Assembly: GCA_012960465.1 (NCBI GenBank)
Contig: DUBF01000069.1
Location: 73,246-126,435 of the forward strand
DNA length: 53,190 nt
Origin: Rhodospirillales bacterium
Lineage (GTDB): Bacteria > Pseudomonadota > Alphaproteobacteria > Rhodospirillales > UBA2165
Reading direction: 5' to 3'
This document shows positions 8,931 through 18,241 of the stretch, one piece after another. Under the pieces are notes generated by a model. The model had not been told where the DNA came from. It did no database searches and saw only the letters and a list, made by a program, of their open reading frames with translations. The position numbers were made by a program, and so were the translations under genes. Position 1 is the stretch's first letter. The number at the start of each line of letters is the position of its first letter.

Positions 8931-9791
8931 ATGATCTATCTGAATTATAACCAGGAAGAATTAGATGCCCAATACAATCAGGCAACTTTAGTTCCCGATA
9001 TTACATCCTATATAGAATATTGGACAACAGCAGGGTCAAAGGCGCGCAAATCTTTAACATGTAAATTAAATGTTGCATATGGTACGTCCGACGTTACACA
9101 TCTCGATATATTTCCAGCGACGGGCAAGAAAACTCCCATTCATGTTCACATTCATGGAGGTGCATGGCGTCAACTCAGTAAAGAGCACGCCTCTTATCCA
9201 GCCCCTCATTTTGTATCAGCTGGAGCCACTTTTATTGCACTAAATTTTGGTCTGGTACCTGAGTATTCACTTGGCGAAATTGTCGATCAAGTCCGTGAAG
9301 CAATAAAATGGATTTGGCAAAATGCCGTCTCTTTCAATGGAGATCCTGATCGAATATTCATCTCAGGGGTCTCTTCTGGTGCACACTTAGCTGCAACTAT
9401 TTTATCGGATGACTGGCGCAAAAAACTTAATCTACCGGAAAATGTTATAAAAGGCGCTGTTCTTGCAAGTGGTCCTTATGATCTAGAACCCGTGAGATTA
9501 AGTGCCAGAAACAACTACCTAAACCTTAATCAACAAGAATCAGATCGGAACAATCCTTTAAAGCATATCCCGCAGGTAGGATCGGAAATTATAATCTGCT
9601 GGGGAGATCGAGAATTGGATGAATTTCAGCGGCAAGGCCAAGCTTACGCAGAGGCTTGGCAAGCTGGCGGTAACCCCTGCAAAGTTATAACCCTTAAGGC
9701 CTTAAACCACTTTGATGTCGCCAATGAATTTGGCCACGCCGAAAGCCCATTATTCCGAGCTACGTTAAAGCAAATGTCTCTGATAAATTAA
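8931..9791 (+). CDS. Alpha/beta hydrolase, arylformamidase (KynB)-like
   Basis: 286 aa from the ATG at 8931, which has AAAGAGGAAA upstream; in-frame codons back to 8796 overlap the divergent gene and lack a ribosome binding site. [11 protein letters not shown] (oxyanion region), [20 protein letters not shown] (nucleophile Ser) and [11 protein letters not shown] (catalytic His) match the arylformamidase-like esterases. Kynurenine formamidases of this type hydrolyse N-formyl amides, but other family members are general esterases. No kynurenine-pathway genes are linked. Its end overlaps the convergent ureG stop by 4 bp. Confidence 0.78.
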   Translation: MIYLNYNQEELDAQYNQATLVPDITSYIEYWTTAGSKARKSLTCKLNVAYGTSDVTHLDIFPATGKKTPIHVHIHGGAWRQLSKEHASYPAPHFVSAGATFIALNFGLVPEYSLGEIVDQVREAIKWIWQNAVSFNGDPDRIFISGVSSGAHLAATILSDDWRKKLNLPENVIKGAVLASGPYDLEPVRLSARNNYLNLNQQESDRNNPLKHIPQVGSEIIICWGDRELDEFQRQGQAYAEAWQAGGNPCKVITLKALNHFDVANEFGHAESPLFRATLKQMSLIN

Positions 9792-10399
9792 ATCTTTAAG
9801 CCACCTTTATCTATGACGAAGTCAATAATTTCAGGCAATCCTTTATTCTCTTTTAGATTGGAAAAATAGAAAGGTTTTTCACCGCGCATTTTTTTCGCAT
9901 CACGATCCATTACTCCTAGATCAGCACCAACAAAAGGAGCAAGGTCTATTTTGTTAATGACCAATAAATCGGATCGCGTTATCCCCGGACCACCCTTGCG
10001 AGGAATTTTATCACCGGCAGATACATCAATCACATAAATTGTAATATCTGCCAGTTCTGGTGAGAAGGTTGCAGCTAGATTATCACCGCCACTTTCAATA
10101 AAAATGATATCAAGCCCTGAAAACTTTTGACTAAGCTCTGAAACGGCTGCCAAATTCATCGAGGCGTCTTCCCGAATAGCAGTATGCGGACACCCGCCAG
10201 TTTCAACCCCCAAGATACGGTCTGCAGCGAGTGCTCCCGACCGTGTCAAAAACTCGGCATCTTCCCGAGTATAAATGTCATTTGTAATGGCAGCGATGTT
10301 AAATTTTTCTCGCATGGCCTTGCACATCCGGTCCAGCAAGGCGGTTTTTCCTGTTCCTACAGGACCGCCAATACCCACCCTGAGAGGATTTGAAGTCAT
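9788..10399 (-). CDS. ureG: Urease accessory GTPase UreG
   Basis: 203 aa SIMIBI GTPase that drives nickel insertion into urease with UreF, UreD and UreE. The P-loop [17 protein letters not shown] is at residues 9-25, [15 protein letters not shown] and [18 protein letters not shown] are the switch regions, and [13 protein letters not shown] supplies the guanine-specificity NKxD. The [17 protein letters not shown] segment has the CPH nickel/zinc-binding motif. There is no His-rich N-terminal extension. It overlaps ureF by 4 bp (ATGA) and is the last gene of the urease operon. Confidence 0.97.
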   Translation of the reverse strand: MTSNPLRVGIGGPVGTGKTALLDRMCKAMREKFNIAAITNDIYTREDAEFLTRSGALAADRILGVETGGCPHTAIREDASMNLAAVSELSQKFSGLDIIFIESGGDNLAATFSPELADITIYVIDVSAGDKIPRKGGPGITRSDLLVINKIDLAPFVGADLGVMDRDAKKMRGEKPFYFSNLKENKGLPEIIDFVIDKGGLKI

Positions 10400-11100
10400 G
10401 ACCTAAACAACCTCGTATATTGTGTTTCATGTTTCATCGAAGCCCAATCGATGATTGGTGCCGCCGTTCCAAGATCCTCAATCTTACCCAAAAATATGGT
10501 CTCCGTCATATCGTTAATACTCGATTTTAATTCTTCAATACATCGTTGACCAGCAACCTGCCCGAGTGGCACCAAGCGGATCCCCGCCGAAACCAAATTG
10601 ACCGAGAATGCATGAAAATAGGCAAGTAGCGCAGCTCGGAGCGGAATATCAGAAGCAGCTGAAACAACTGCCACAGCAGTAGCGTAGGTAGCTTGACGCC
10701 CCGTATTACCTATAACTTCGATGGCATTATCAAGTTTTTCTAACTTCCATATTTGGGACACCGTATCGAGAAAAGCTTTTCCCTGAGAACTACTTTCTAG
10801 CGCCATTTCGGAAGTGCCGCGCATAACATCCGAGCGCTCAACTGCCCATTGTAACTCTTCAAATTTATTCTCCATAACAGCGGTCCAGGCTAACTTAAAG
10901 AGGGCACCATCAATACGTCCAGTTCCCTTGCTGAGGGCTGCATTAATCCAGAGACACAAATCATCTACGTTCTTTATTCGCCCTTCCTCAACCGCATATT
11001 CAATTCCATGGGAATAAACATAGCCGCCCACCGGAAAACTAGGCGACAGTAAAGTCATCAAATCAAGAAGCGCTATATTTGATAAGGTATTAGTGGCCAT
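10396..11100 (-). CDS. ureF: Urease accessory protein UreF
   Basis: 234 aa. Family motifs include [18 protein letters not shown] near residue 15 and the [19 protein letters not shown] segment near the C-terminus. UreF bridges UreD-urease and UreG and couples GTP hydrolysis to nickel delivery. The start chosen is ATG at 11100, which begins [18 protein letters not shown] and overlaps the 3' end of ureE by 11 bp; a 28-residue upstream extension would lie wholly within ureE and is not family-like. Overlap with ureE and ureG implies translational coupling. Confidence 0.95.
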   Translation of the reverse strand: MATNTLSNIALLDLMTLLSPSFPVGGYVYSHGIEYAVEEGRIKNVDDLCLWINAALSKGTGRIDGALFKLAWTAVMENKFEELQWAVERSDVMRGTSEMALESSSQGKAFLDTVSQIWKLEKLDNAIEVIGNTGRQATYATAVAVVSAASDIPLRAALLAYFHAFSVNLVSAGIRLVPLGQVAGQRCIEELKSSINDMTETIFLGKIEDLGTAAPIIDWASMKHETQYTRLFRS

Positions 11101-11560
11101 AGAGGTGACCGTCTGTATTTTTAGAAATATTATAAGCACCCTGTTCAGGCGAAAATACTGCTTTATTGCGTATAGTTTTCGCACCCAACCCTTCTAACAT
11201 GATCTCCAAAACATGGTCATAAGTGATGCGAAGTATCCCATTATCAAGGATCTGGACAGGCGTGTGACGATTGCCAATATGCCAGGCAATTCGAGCTGCC
11301 TGGGCCGTTGTCGCACACTGTATATCCAAAACGTCCTCTTCAGCTGCCTTGACCGCTATGACCCCGCCTTCTTCCAGAACTAATGCGTCGCCCTCTTCCA
11401 ATTGAACTGCCTCAGCCAGATCCAGCAAGAGGGCGGCGCCATCATCATCGTGCATCTTAATTCGGCGACGATAGCGATCTTGATAAGGCAATGTAATAGT
11501 TCCGAGAACTTCATCTTTGCCCCAGTTATCGGCATGAATAATATTTATGGCGCGTCGCAT
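11090..11560 (-). CDS. ureE: Urease accessory nickel metallochaperone UreE
   Basis: 156 aa. The N-terminal peptide-binding domain begins [13 protein letters not shown], and the C-terminal nickel-binding domain has AWHIGNRHTPVQI, with the conserved His, and YDHVLEIMLEGLG. The C-terminus ends HLYGH and lacks the long poly-His tail of some enterobacterial proteins, so storage of many nickel ions is unlikely. The last base of the ureC stop and the first base of this gene share position 11560. Confidence 0.95.
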   Translation of the reverse strand: MRRAINIIHADNWGKDEVLGTITLPYQDRYRRRIKMHDDDGAALLLDLAEAVQLEEGDALVLEEGGVIAVKAAEEDVLDIQCATTAQAARIAWHIGNRHTPVQILDNGILRITYDHVLEIMLEGLGAKTIRNKAVFSPEQGAYNISKNTDGHLYGH

Positions 11561-13269
11561 TAGAATAAAAAATATCGCTGAGCTAAGGCAAGTTCTTCGG
11601 CTGGCTCACAAACCAAAAGCTCTCCGTCAGCCCGAACTTCGTAGGTTTCTGGATCCACTTCCATCTTGGGCTGATAATCGTTTAGGCGCATATCTTTTTT
11701 CTTAACCGAACGCGTTCCGGAAACAGGTATTGTTCTCTTAGAAACACCAAGTTTCCCGGCAATGTCAGAATTGGCAGCTGCTTGTGAAACAAATGTTACC
11801 GAACTTTCAGTCAGCGATTTTCCAAATGCACCAAACATAGGTCGATAGTGTACCGGTTGCGGTGTCGGAATCGAGGCATTTGGATCTCCCATTGCCGCCC
11901 CAGCAATTGTACCGGCTTTTAATATGATATCTGGCTTTACACCAAAGAGCATCGGCTTCCAAAGGACAAGATCAGCAAGTTTACCCACTTCGACTGAACC
12001 AACATGCTCAGCTATCCCATGTGAAAGTGCCGGATTAATTGTATATTTTGCAATATAACGCTTAACCCTAAAGTTACTATTGTCGCCAGTCTCTTCAGGC
12101 AACGCACCCCGTTGTTTTTGCATTTTATCGGCTGACTGCCAGGTGCGAATTATTACCTCCCCAACCCTACCCATAGCCTGACTATCCGAAGCAATCATAG
12201 AAAAAGCGCCAAGATCATGAAGAATATCTTCTGCAGCAATAGTTTCCCGACGAATTCGACTTTCGGCAAAAGCAACATCTTCTGGAATTTTGGCATCCAA
12301 GTGATGGCAAACCATCAACATATCTAGATGTTCATCTACGGTATTAACCGTAAAAGGCCGAGTGGGGTTCGTTGAAGACGGAAGGACGTTAGCTTCACCG
12401 CATATTTTAATGATGTCTGGAGCATGGCCGCCGCCCGCACCTTCAGTATGGAAGGCATGGATCGTCCGATCCTTAAAAGCGGCAACCGTGTTTTCAACAA
12501 AACCAGCTTCGTTAAGTGTGTCTGTATGGATAGCAACTTGAATATCCATTTCTTCAGCAACGTTCAGACAAGTATCAATTGCTGACGGTGTTGTACCCCA
12601 ATCTTCATGCAGTTTCAGTCCACAGGCCCCAGCTTCTACTTGCGCCTTCAATTCTTCAGGCTGCGATGCATTGCCTTTACCAAAAAAACCAAGGTTCATA
12701 GGCAGACCTTCTGCGGCCTGCATCATGCGGCCAATGTGCCAAGCACCAGGCGTACAAGTGGTCGCATTAGTGCCTTCGGCTGGACCCGTACCACCGCCGA
12801 GCATAGTTGTTATACCCGAATAAAGAGCATCATCAATTTGCTGGGGACTTATCCAGTGAATATGGGCATCAATACCCCCGGCAGTTAAGATGCGCCCTTC
12901 GCCTGCTATAGCCTCAGTACCTGGACCAATAACAATATCAATATTGGATTGAATATCTGGATTGCCAGCTTTACCGATTGCGTTAATACGGCCATCCTTT
13001 AATCCTATGTCCGCCTTAATAATACCTGTATAATCAACGATCAATGCATTAGTAATCACAGTATCGACAGCACCGCCTTCGCGGCTGACCTGGGACTGCC
13101 CCATCCCATCGCGGATCACTTTACCGCCGCCAAACTTTACTTCTTCACCGTAACTGGTCAGATCCTCTTCCACTTCGATAAAAAGGTCTGTATCAGCAAG
13201 CCGGACTTTATCACCGGTTGTCGGACCAAACATAGTAGCGTATGCAGAACGTTCGATTTCATAAACCAT
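11560..13269 (-). CDS. ureC: Urease alpha subunit (catalytic)
   Basis: 569 aa, full length. It hydrolyses urea to ammonia and carbamate at a dinickel site. By sequence position the ligands are His136 and His138 ([11 protein letters not shown]), carbamylated Lys219 (GLKLHEDWG), His248 (AIHTDTLNE), His274 ([10 protein letters not shown]) and Asp362 ([10 protein letters not shown]); the flap Cys-His is at 321-322 (MVCHHLD). All expected residues are present. It is encoded as a separate protein from UreA and UreB, the usual proteobacterial arrangement, and starts 1 bp into the ureB stop. Confidence 0.98.
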   Translation of the reverse strand: MVYEIERSAYATMFGPTTGDKVRLADTDLFIEVEEDLTSYGEEVKFGGGKVIRDGMGQSQVSREGGAVDTVITNALIVDYTGIIKADIGLKDGRINAIGKAGNPDIQSNIDIVIGPGTEAIAGEGRILTAGGIDAHIHWISPQQIDDALYSGITTMLGGGTGPAEGTNATTCTPGAWHIGRMMQAAEGLPMNLGFFGKGNASQPEELKAQVEAGACGLKLHEDWGTTPSAIDTCLNVAEEMDIQVAIHTDTLNEAGFVENTVAAFKDRTIHAFHTEGAGGGHAPDIIKICGEANVLPSSTNPTRPFTVNTVDEHLDMLMVCHHLDAKIPEDVAFAESRIRRETIAAEDILHDLGAFSMIASDSQAMGRVGEVIIRTWQSADKMQKQRGALPEETGDNSNFRVKRYIAKYTINPALSHGIAEHVGSVEVGKLADLVLWKPMLFGVKPDIILKAGTIAGAAMGDPNASIPTPQPVHYRPMFGAFGKSLTESSVTFVSQAAANSDIAGKLGVSKRTIPVSGTRSVKKKDMRLNDYQPKMEVDPETYEVRADGELLVCEPAEELALAQRYFLF

Positions 13270-13583
13270 TATAAGTCTCCAAGTCCGCCCTGTATTTTGG
13301 CATTAAACCCAAAAACTTGGCGTTTACCTTGAAAGGCAACTAGCTCAACTTCACGTGCTTGTCCTGGCTCAAACCGAACAGCCGTACCCGCAGGAATATC
13401 GAGCCTAAAGCCTCTCGCAGCTTCCCTTTCAAAATCTAGAGCCTCATTAGTTTCATAGAAATGAAAATGGGAGCCTACCTGTATGGGACGATCTCCTGTA
13501 TTGATAATTTTTAATTTTATGATTTCCCGACCCTCATTGAGAGTAATCATTCCATCTTTAGTTATAATCTCACCAGGTATCAT
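13269..13583 (-). CDS. ureB: Urease beta subunit
   Basis: 104 aa. MIPGEII at the N-terminus, [18 protein letters not shown] and [11 protein letters not shown] are the family signature. UreB is a structural subunit of the (UreABC)3 trimer. It overlaps ureC by 1 bp and follows ureA by 10 bp. Confidence 0.97.
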   Translation of the reverse strand: MIPGEIITKDGMITLNEGREIIKLKIINTGDRPIQVGSHFHFYETNEALDFEREAARGFRLDIPAGTAVRFEPGQAREVELVAFQGKRQVFGFNAKIQGGLGDL

Positions 13584-13593
13584 GTCAGACCCC

Positions 13594-13896
13594 TCAACGT
13601 ATCGGCTGATGCACGGTTACAAGTTTTGTGCCATCGGGAAATGTTGCTTCAACTTGAATATCGTGGATCATCTCCGCAATGCCATCCATTACTTGATCAC
13701 GTTTTAGCACATGCGCACCCTCAGACATCAAGTCGGCAACACGGCGACCATCCCTAGCACCCTCAACAACATAATCACTAATTAATGCAATCGCTTCAGG
13801 ATAATTTAACTTCACACCCCGCGACAATCGCTTGCGTGCAACCTCCGCTGCCATCGCAACCAAAAGTTTATCTTTTTCTCTTGGTGAGAGATTCAT
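13594..13896 (-). CDS. ureA: Urease gamma subunit
   Basis: 100 aa from the ATG at 13896, matching the usual family length. [12 protein letters not shown] and the [10 protein letters not shown] and DGRRVADLM segments are canonical. AGGGAGG lies 7 nt before this ATG, so an in-frame TTG six bases upstream (13902) is rejected as the start. It follows ureD after a 72-bp gap that has no other gene. Confidence 0.97.
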   Translation of the reverse strand: MNLSPREKDKLLVAMAAEVARKRLSRGVKLNYPEAIALISDYVVEGARDGRRVADLMSEGAHVLKRDQVMDGIAEMIHDIQVEATFPDGTKLVTVHQPIR

Positions 13897-13968
13897 TGCC
13901 AATCCTCCCTTTGGATTAATTATTTCCAGTAAAAATCTTTTCTTAAAAAAATCATTATGATCAATTTA

Positions 13969-14844
13969 TTACATATTCCATAATCGTGGTAGCTTGGCTG
14001 GAAGGCCAGCAATTTTATTTCGAAAAGCACCCCAAAACGCGCAAAAATCATTACGCAAATCTAATATATCTTTGCTAAGCCAGCGGATTATTAAAATTTC
14101 ATTGACACATGTTACGCTGGATAAAACGCCACTATTTAGGCTCTCAAGAAATTTTTGCACGACCGGAAGATTATCTTCGGCATCCGGTCCAATATAAACC
14201 GTGGTCGCCATCGACACTGCGCCATCAAAACAAGCTGGATCAGCTATGATTGAAGCTATATCATCTTGCATATGAAGCGCATCCACCCACACCAATTTCC
14301 CATCCCTAATTATTTCCCAACCATCATGTATAAGGCCTGTCTGAAAATGCTCCCCATACCCTAACCGGCCAAATACCACTATCTCACCGGCAATCAGTTT
14401 GCCGTCTCGCTCAACATTAACATGCGTTTGACGTCTTAAACGGGAACCTTCAAATAATATTGTTTCCTGTGGTATATACTCTAACCAACTGCCAGCTTCG
14501 ACTATAAGATTTATTTCTATTTTAGAATCCGTACCCGCAGAGCGATAAACTTTCTCGGCAGATTGTGTAGTTACCAGCGCATTTGCCTTTTTTTCTACCG
14601 TAACCTCAACTGAAATTTTATCCCCGCCCACCAAACCACCGGCAGTATTAACAACCACTGCCTGGGTAATATCCTTGTCAGGAATATTAGGGAAAAGAAT
14701 ACGCTGAGGGTCACTCTGGTACAAATCCCTGAGCCGTGTAACTCCTTCAGCATCGGCATTAAATATTAGTCGAGCCTTACCGGCGACGATAATTTTTCTT
14801 TGCTTTAAAGGTTTGTTGTTCGACTGTAAGATAGCAGTGTTCAT
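13969..14844 (-). CDS. ureD: Urease accessory protein UreD
   Basis: 291 aa. VVNTAGGLVGGDKISVEV (about residues 64-81), TTQSAEKVYRS and GSWLEYIPQETILFEGS are family hallmarks. UreD (UreH) is the scaffold that binds apo-urease and recruits UreF and UreG. It is the first gene of a ureDABCEFG operon. No urea ABC transporter, nickel transporter or regulator is next to it; the following 131 bp upstream holds no gene. Confidence 0.95.
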   Translation of the reverse strand: MNTAILQSNNKPLKQRKIIVAGKARLIFNADAEGVTRLRDLYQSDPQRILFPNIPDKDITQAVVVNTAGGLVGGDKISVEVTVEKKANALVTTQSAEKVYRSAGTDSKIEINLIVEAGSWLEYIPQETILFEGSRLRRQTHVNVERDGKLIAGEIVVFGRLGYGEHFQTGLIHDGWEIIRDGKLVWVDALHMQDDIASIIADPACFDGAVSMATTVYIGPDAEDNLPVVQKFLESLNSGVLSSVTCVNEILIIRWLSKDILDLRNDFCAFWGAFRNKIAGLPAKLPRLWNM

Positions 14845-14975
14845 TTTCTTCTACCATGGTTAGCTAGTAATATTCACAACAACTACCCCAACATCAGCAA
14901 GAACTTGGATAAACTTTAAATACTGTTAGACCAACATTTAAGGAAAGATTATTATCTAAACCTAAGGAGGTCAAC

Positions 14976-15422
14976 ATGACTATAATAACAGGCTCATTAG
15001 ATTTAGATTGGCGGTGTCGCCATACCTGGAAGCGTTCATCCATTAATACGTTGTGGTGCCTACTTGGTTGTTCGATTGGCGATTTTGGTACAATCGCCTT
15101 CTTTCAATTTAGCAATATTGTATGGCCAACGTTAGCCATTATGAGCCTTGCGATAGTCATGGGACTTTTAACCTCAATTTTGCTTGAAACATTTATTCTT
15201 AGTCGACAGATGGCATTATCAGTTGCACTTAAGACTGCATTTGGAATGTCCCTTATTTCGATGATTTCTATGGAAATAGCCATGAACCTCTTAGATATTT
15301 TATTGACAGGTGGCGCCATACTAACGTGGTCGGTTATTCCATTCATGCTTCTTGCTGGTTTCATCGCGCCTCTTCCTTATAATTACTGGCGGCTAAAAGC
15401 GCTCGGTAAGGCATGTCATTAG
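14976..15422 (+). CDS. DUF4396-type integral membrane protein
   Basis: 148 aa, mostly hydrophobic with about four transmembrane helices. The motif SSINTLWCLLGCSIGDFGTI near residue 22 is characteristic of DUF4396 proteins, and the two Cys plus Asp may matter for function. It has a very strong ribosome binding site (TAAGGAGG, 5 nt before ATG). It stands between the urease and formate dehydrogenase operons, convergent with the latter. Function is unknown; some DUF4396 genes are found near metal-handling genes, but nothing here proves a role. Confidence 0.7.
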   Translation: MTIITGSLDLDWRCRHTWKRSSINTLWCLLGCSIGDFGTIAFFQFSNIVWPTLAIMSLAIVMGLLTSILLETFILSRQMALSVALKTAFGMSLISMISMEIAMNLLDILLTGGAILTWSVIPFMLLAGFIAPLPYNYWRLKALGKACH

Positions 15423-15502
15423 ATATTGACCATGATACAGCAAAAAAATGGAGCCGATTTTTTGACAGTTGAGTGGCGGAAATTAACCGCGACTAATCTT
15501 CT

Positions 15503-15727
15503 CTAGGAAATTTTTCTTATATGAAAAATAAATAGATCATTCTTCTGAGTAGATTTTAACAGTTGGTGACCCTGTGTCTGACAAAACACCTCAAAGTCTT
15601 TGACTGAACCAGGGTCTGTAGATTCAACAAGTAAAATATCGTTATCTTCAAGTCGCGTCATAGCCTTCTTAACTTTTAAGATTGGGAGAGGGCAACTCAA
15701 ACCCTTCGTATCAAGTTCGATGGGCAT
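15503..15727 (-). CDS. TusA/SirA-family sulfur-transfer protein
   Basis: 74 aa. The family motif CPLP (Cys12 in TKGLSCPLPILKVKKA) is intact, so it can carry a persulfide. TusA-family proteins pass sulfur to tRNA modification, molybdenum cofactor synthesis or lithotrophic sulfur enzymes. Here it is the last gene of a formate dehydrogenase operon, which points to sulfuration of the Mo/W cofactor or of the enzyme (inference). No FdhD gene is seen in the window. It is convergent with the DUF4396 gene; the gap holds an imperfect AGTGGCGG/CCGCGACT inverted repeat around 15472-15494. Confidence 0.85.
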   Translation of the reverse strand: MPIELDTKGLSCPLPILKVKKAMTRLEDNDILLVESTDPGSVKDFEVFCQTQGHQLLKSTQKNDLFIFHIRKIS

Positions 15728-15785
15728 TTAACCAATCTTTCCCTAGAAAACCTGGCCCATAATAGCTAAATTTCAATTAAACCAA

Positions 15786-15908
15786 TCAGAGCCGCACAAA
15801 TTGAAGTGTAAAGCGTGTGGCAGAACTCCAGTCCAAATCGCTCAACAAAACTGAAGCCAGAATTGAAACAGCTGCGACGGCGACCAGACTATAAACAAAT
15901 GCTTTCAT
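15786..15908 (-). CDS. 40-aa single-span membrane peptide in the fdh operon
   Basis: Short gene between the PepSY protein (stop at 15920) and the TusA-family gene (start at 15727). It encodes MKAFVYSLVAVAAVSILA, continuing to a polar C-terminus that ends in QFVRL: one N-terminal hydrophobic helix of about 18-20 residues followed by about 18 soluble residues. AGGGAGA lies just upstream of the ATG at 15908, so translation is plausible. It may be a small subunit or assembly factor of the membrane formate dehydrogenase. I do not recognise a named family. Confidence 0.6.
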   Translation of the reverse strand: MKAFVYSLVAVAAVSILASVLLSDLDWSSATRFTLQFVRL

Positions 15909-15919
15909 CGTCTCTCCCT

Positions 15920-16294
15920 CTACCTCCATATATGGCCGCGAAGCGCGCCAGGTGATTGCCTATTAGGGCTATTGTCCACCGTTCCAGACAATTGTCGTCC
16001 GCTTGGTCCGTGACGAAACTGCGGCAATCGTTTGCCAGTCTGAGCATCAATGACAAGGGTATTTACCTGAAACGCCGTATTGTAATTTCCACCGTTGAAC
16101 ATGACCCTAACAAAATATACAGGCCTACCTAGATCTTTTCCTATAAACATCTTAAGTACTTTTGCGTCATATTTCTTTTCTATATTTGCCTGTATTACAC
16201 GTTTGCTCATAGCCGCCGAGGCATTTTCTGTAATAAAAAACAAAAATATAGAGGCGACACCAAATAAAATACTGTTTACCGATCGTTTACTCAT
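15920..16294 (-). CDS. PepSY-domain exported protein
   Basis: 124 aa. An N-terminal signal peptide (hydrophobic stretch ILFGVASIFLFFI, cleavage near ENASA-A) is followed by a PepSY-like domain: IEKKYDAKVLKMFIGKD, then YFVRVMFNGGNYNT and LVIDAQTGKRLP. PepSY domains are periplasmic, often inhibitory or assembly modules. Its start overlaps the end of the cytochrome b subunit gene by 8 bp, so it belongs to the same operon. A role in formate dehydrogenase assembly or quality control is an inference. Confidence 0.75.
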   Translation of the reverse strand: MSKRSVNSILFGVASIFLFFITENASAAMSKRVIQANIEKKYDAKVLKMFIGKDLGRPVYFVRVMFNGGNYNTAFQVNTLVIDAQTGKRLPQFRHGPSGRQLSGTVDNSPNRQSPGALRGHIWR

Positions 16295-17483
16295 GGGCTG
16301 TCGGCTCTCCTTGTATACGTTCAGTTAGTGGTTCTGGCGCTGGCTCCCCTTTTATTTCAGCAACCCAGGCAGAGTGATGTTCTCTAGCCCAGTTTTCATC
16401 AACCTCACCTTCCCACATTGCATCAATCGCACCTTCCATACCAAGCGTTCCAATATAAATATGGGCAATGATTAACGCCACCATAAGCACTGAAAGAATA
16501 CCATGCCAAGCCTGGGTCAACTGCATCTCTTGAATTGGTTCTAGGTTGGTTGGAAGATTAAAACCAAAATTATTCAGAAAACTAAATGTCCCAGCAAACG
16601 GACTAAACTCAAATGGGAACATCAGGCTTATACCACTGTATGATAAAGATGCCCCGGATAACACAACGGCCCAGAAAATTATTTTTTGACCAAAATTGAA
16701 CTTCTTTGCAGGTGGATGAATATTTTCGTCAAACATACCTCCACCATTTAAAATCCATCCACGGTCATATCTGTCCCATAAATTATGTCTAACCCATAGA
16801 ATAACCATTAATATTATGCCAAGAATAAATGCAAAGCCCATAAAGTTATGTAAACTTTTACCAACACTGGTTACGGCAGAAAAAGCTTCGGGCCCTAAAA
16901 TAGGCAGGATTAAATCTCTGCCATATATCAGGTTGAGACCCGTTAAAGCTAATACACAAAAAGGGACAGCCGTCAGCCAATGAGTAAATCGCTCAAGGGT
17001 GCTAAAACGTTTTATTTTGCGAGCTGACCTTCCGGCGCTAATTTTGATCGTGCCGCGATTACCATAAAACAGGGCAAGAATTATAATGGTACCCAGTATT
17101 AGCCAAGCTCCCAAAGTTATCAGGTCGTCCATTCTAAATTGGCGCCAACTTTGGCCCGCTGACTGAACTAGTATACCAGCATCTTTATTCGGAATTGAAA
17201 CGTTGCCTTTAGTGCCCAAGCGAACACGCCCCCAATTTGTCGAGGTGCTGGGTCTCGGTAAAATATTTGTCGGCATACCAGCGGGTTCACCCCACTTCTG
17301 TGAAGAAGGTGGACGAACACTAGAACCTGGCGACGTCGGTGCAATTGCAGTAGACTTAGCTGGAGATTCAGCGAGGGCTATTTTACCATCACCAATCGCA
17401 CTCTGAGACATGTCTGTCAGTGTTAAAATAGCTACCAAACTTAAACAACCGACCCAAGGAATTATTTTCGACATAAAACTCAT
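16287..17483 (-). CDS. fdhC: Formate dehydrogenase gamma subunit (cytochrome b556)
   Basis: 398 aa from the ATG at 17483, which has AAGGAT 7 nt upstream; an ATG five codons earlier lacks a site. An N-terminal hydrophobic segment is followed by a Pro-rich periplasmic stretch, then five hydrophobic helices. FSTLERFTHWLTAVPFCVLALTGLNL, HNFMGFAFILGIILMVIL and QAWHGILSVLMVALIIAHIYIGT contain the conserved heme-ligand His. It anchors the enzyme and passes electrons to quinone. The C-terminal motif ARAEHHSAW-like (here AREHHSAWVAEI) is typical. A 141-bp gap separates it from fdhB. Confidence 0.93.
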   Translation of the reverse strand: MSFMSKIIPWVGCLSLVAILTLTDMSQSAIGDGKIALAESPAKSTAIAPTSPGSSVRPPSSQKWGEPAGMPTNILPRPSTSTNWGRVRLGTKGNVSIPNKDAGILVQSAGQSWRQFRMDDLITLGAWLILGTIIILALFYGNRGTIKISAGRSARKIKRFSTLERFTHWLTAVPFCVLALTGLNLIYGRDLILPILGPEAFSAVTSVGKSLHNFMGFAFILGIILMVILWVRHNLWDRYDRGWILNGGGMFDENIHPPAKKFNFGQKIIFWAVVLSGASLSYSGISLMFPFEFSPFAGTFSFLNNFGFNLPTNLEPIQEMQLTQAWHGILSVLMVALIIAHIYIGTLGMEGAIDAMWEGEVDENWAREHHSAWVAEIKGEPAPEPLTERIQGEPTAHE

Positions 17484-17555
17484 AAATTTATCCTTCATAA
17501 ATTTGTCAGTGTATTAAATACCAGCCAACACCATTACTCATCGGCAAAAGCGACA

Positions 17556-17583
17556 CCGCAGCACCCAATTAAAGACGCTGCGG
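17556..17583 (-). repeat. Inverted repeat between the fdhB and fdhC genes
   Basis: CCGCAGC (17556-17562) and GCTGCGG (17577-17583) form a perfect 7-bp GC-rich stem with a 14-nt loop, unusual in this AT-rich sequence. It sits in the mRNA between the 4Fe-4S and cytochrome b genes. No T-run follows on the transcribed strand, so it is more likely a processing or stability element than a terminator. The same bases lie inside a startless frame with a signal-peptide-like composition (see findings). Confidence 0.5.
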
Positions 17584-17624
17584 CACCAAAAAATTTATTA
17601 CCTCCCAGCTAAAGAATAAGGATT

Positions 17625-18230
17625 CTAAAGTCGGGCTGGCTTTCCCTTACTTTGGTAGGCAGTTCCCCACCCCCAAGCGCCGGAACCAAATCCGCGAGCA
17701 ACCACACGCTCGCGATAAATATCAGACACTTTATCACTATCACCAGCTAACAGCGCTTTGGTGGAGCACATTTCTGCACATAAAGGTAATTTTCCTTCTG
17801 CCAAACGGTTACGCCCATATTTGTTAAACTCCGCAGAAGAGTTAGTCTCCTCAGGACCACCTGCACAGAATGTACATTTATCCATTTTCCCACGACTACC
17901 AAAATTACCCGCTTGAGGATATTGTGGTGCACCGAATGGGCATGCATAGAGGCAGTAGCCACAGCCAATACACAGATCCTTAGAATGGAGAACCACCCCT
18001 TCCTCTGACTGATAAAAACAATCCACCGGACAAACGGCCATACACGGCGCATCTGAGCAATGCATACAGGCAACCGAAATCGAGCGCTCGCCCGGCTTCC
18101 CATCGTTCAAGGTGACAACCCGTCGGCGATTAACACCCCACGGCACCTCGTTCTCATTTTTACAAGCCGTCACACACGCGTTGCATTCAATGCAGCGCTC
18201 GGCATCACATAGAAATTTCATTCTAGCCAT
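17625..18230 (-). CDS. fdh3B: Formate dehydrogenase beta subunit, 4Fe-4S electron transfer
   Basis: 201 aa with four [4Fe-4S] clusters implied by the Cys sets: CIECNACVTACKNE (residues 13-26), CMHCSDAPCMAVCPVDC, CIGCGYCLYACPFG, and the CTFC and CAEMC pair. It matches the FDH3 subunit beta group of periplasmic formate dehydrogenases that carry electrons from the catalytic subunit to the cytochrome b. It lacks its own Tat signal and would be exported bound to the alpha subunit. It follows the alpha gene after 11 bp. Confidence 0.95.
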   Translation of the reverse strand: MARMKFLCDAERCIECNACVTACKNENEVPWGVNRRRVVTLNDGKPGERSISVACMHCSDAPCMAVCPVDCFYQSEEGVVLHSKDLCIGCGYCLYACPFGAPQYPQAGNFGSRGKMDKCTFCAGGPEETNSSAEFNKYGRNRLAEGKLPLCAEMCSTKALLAGDSDKVSDIYRERVVARGFGSGAWGWGTAYQSKGKPARL

Positions 18231-18241
18231 TGTTTTTCTCC

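Noticed and set aside
12300-12560. Open frames on other frames or strands within ureC
   Set aside because: They are shadows of the strongly conserved ureC reading frame, with no family match and no ribosome site.
15472-15494. Imperfect inverted repeat between the DUF4396 and TusA genes as a bidirectional terminator
   Set aside because: No T-run follows on either strand and one base pair is mismatched, so termination cannot be supported.
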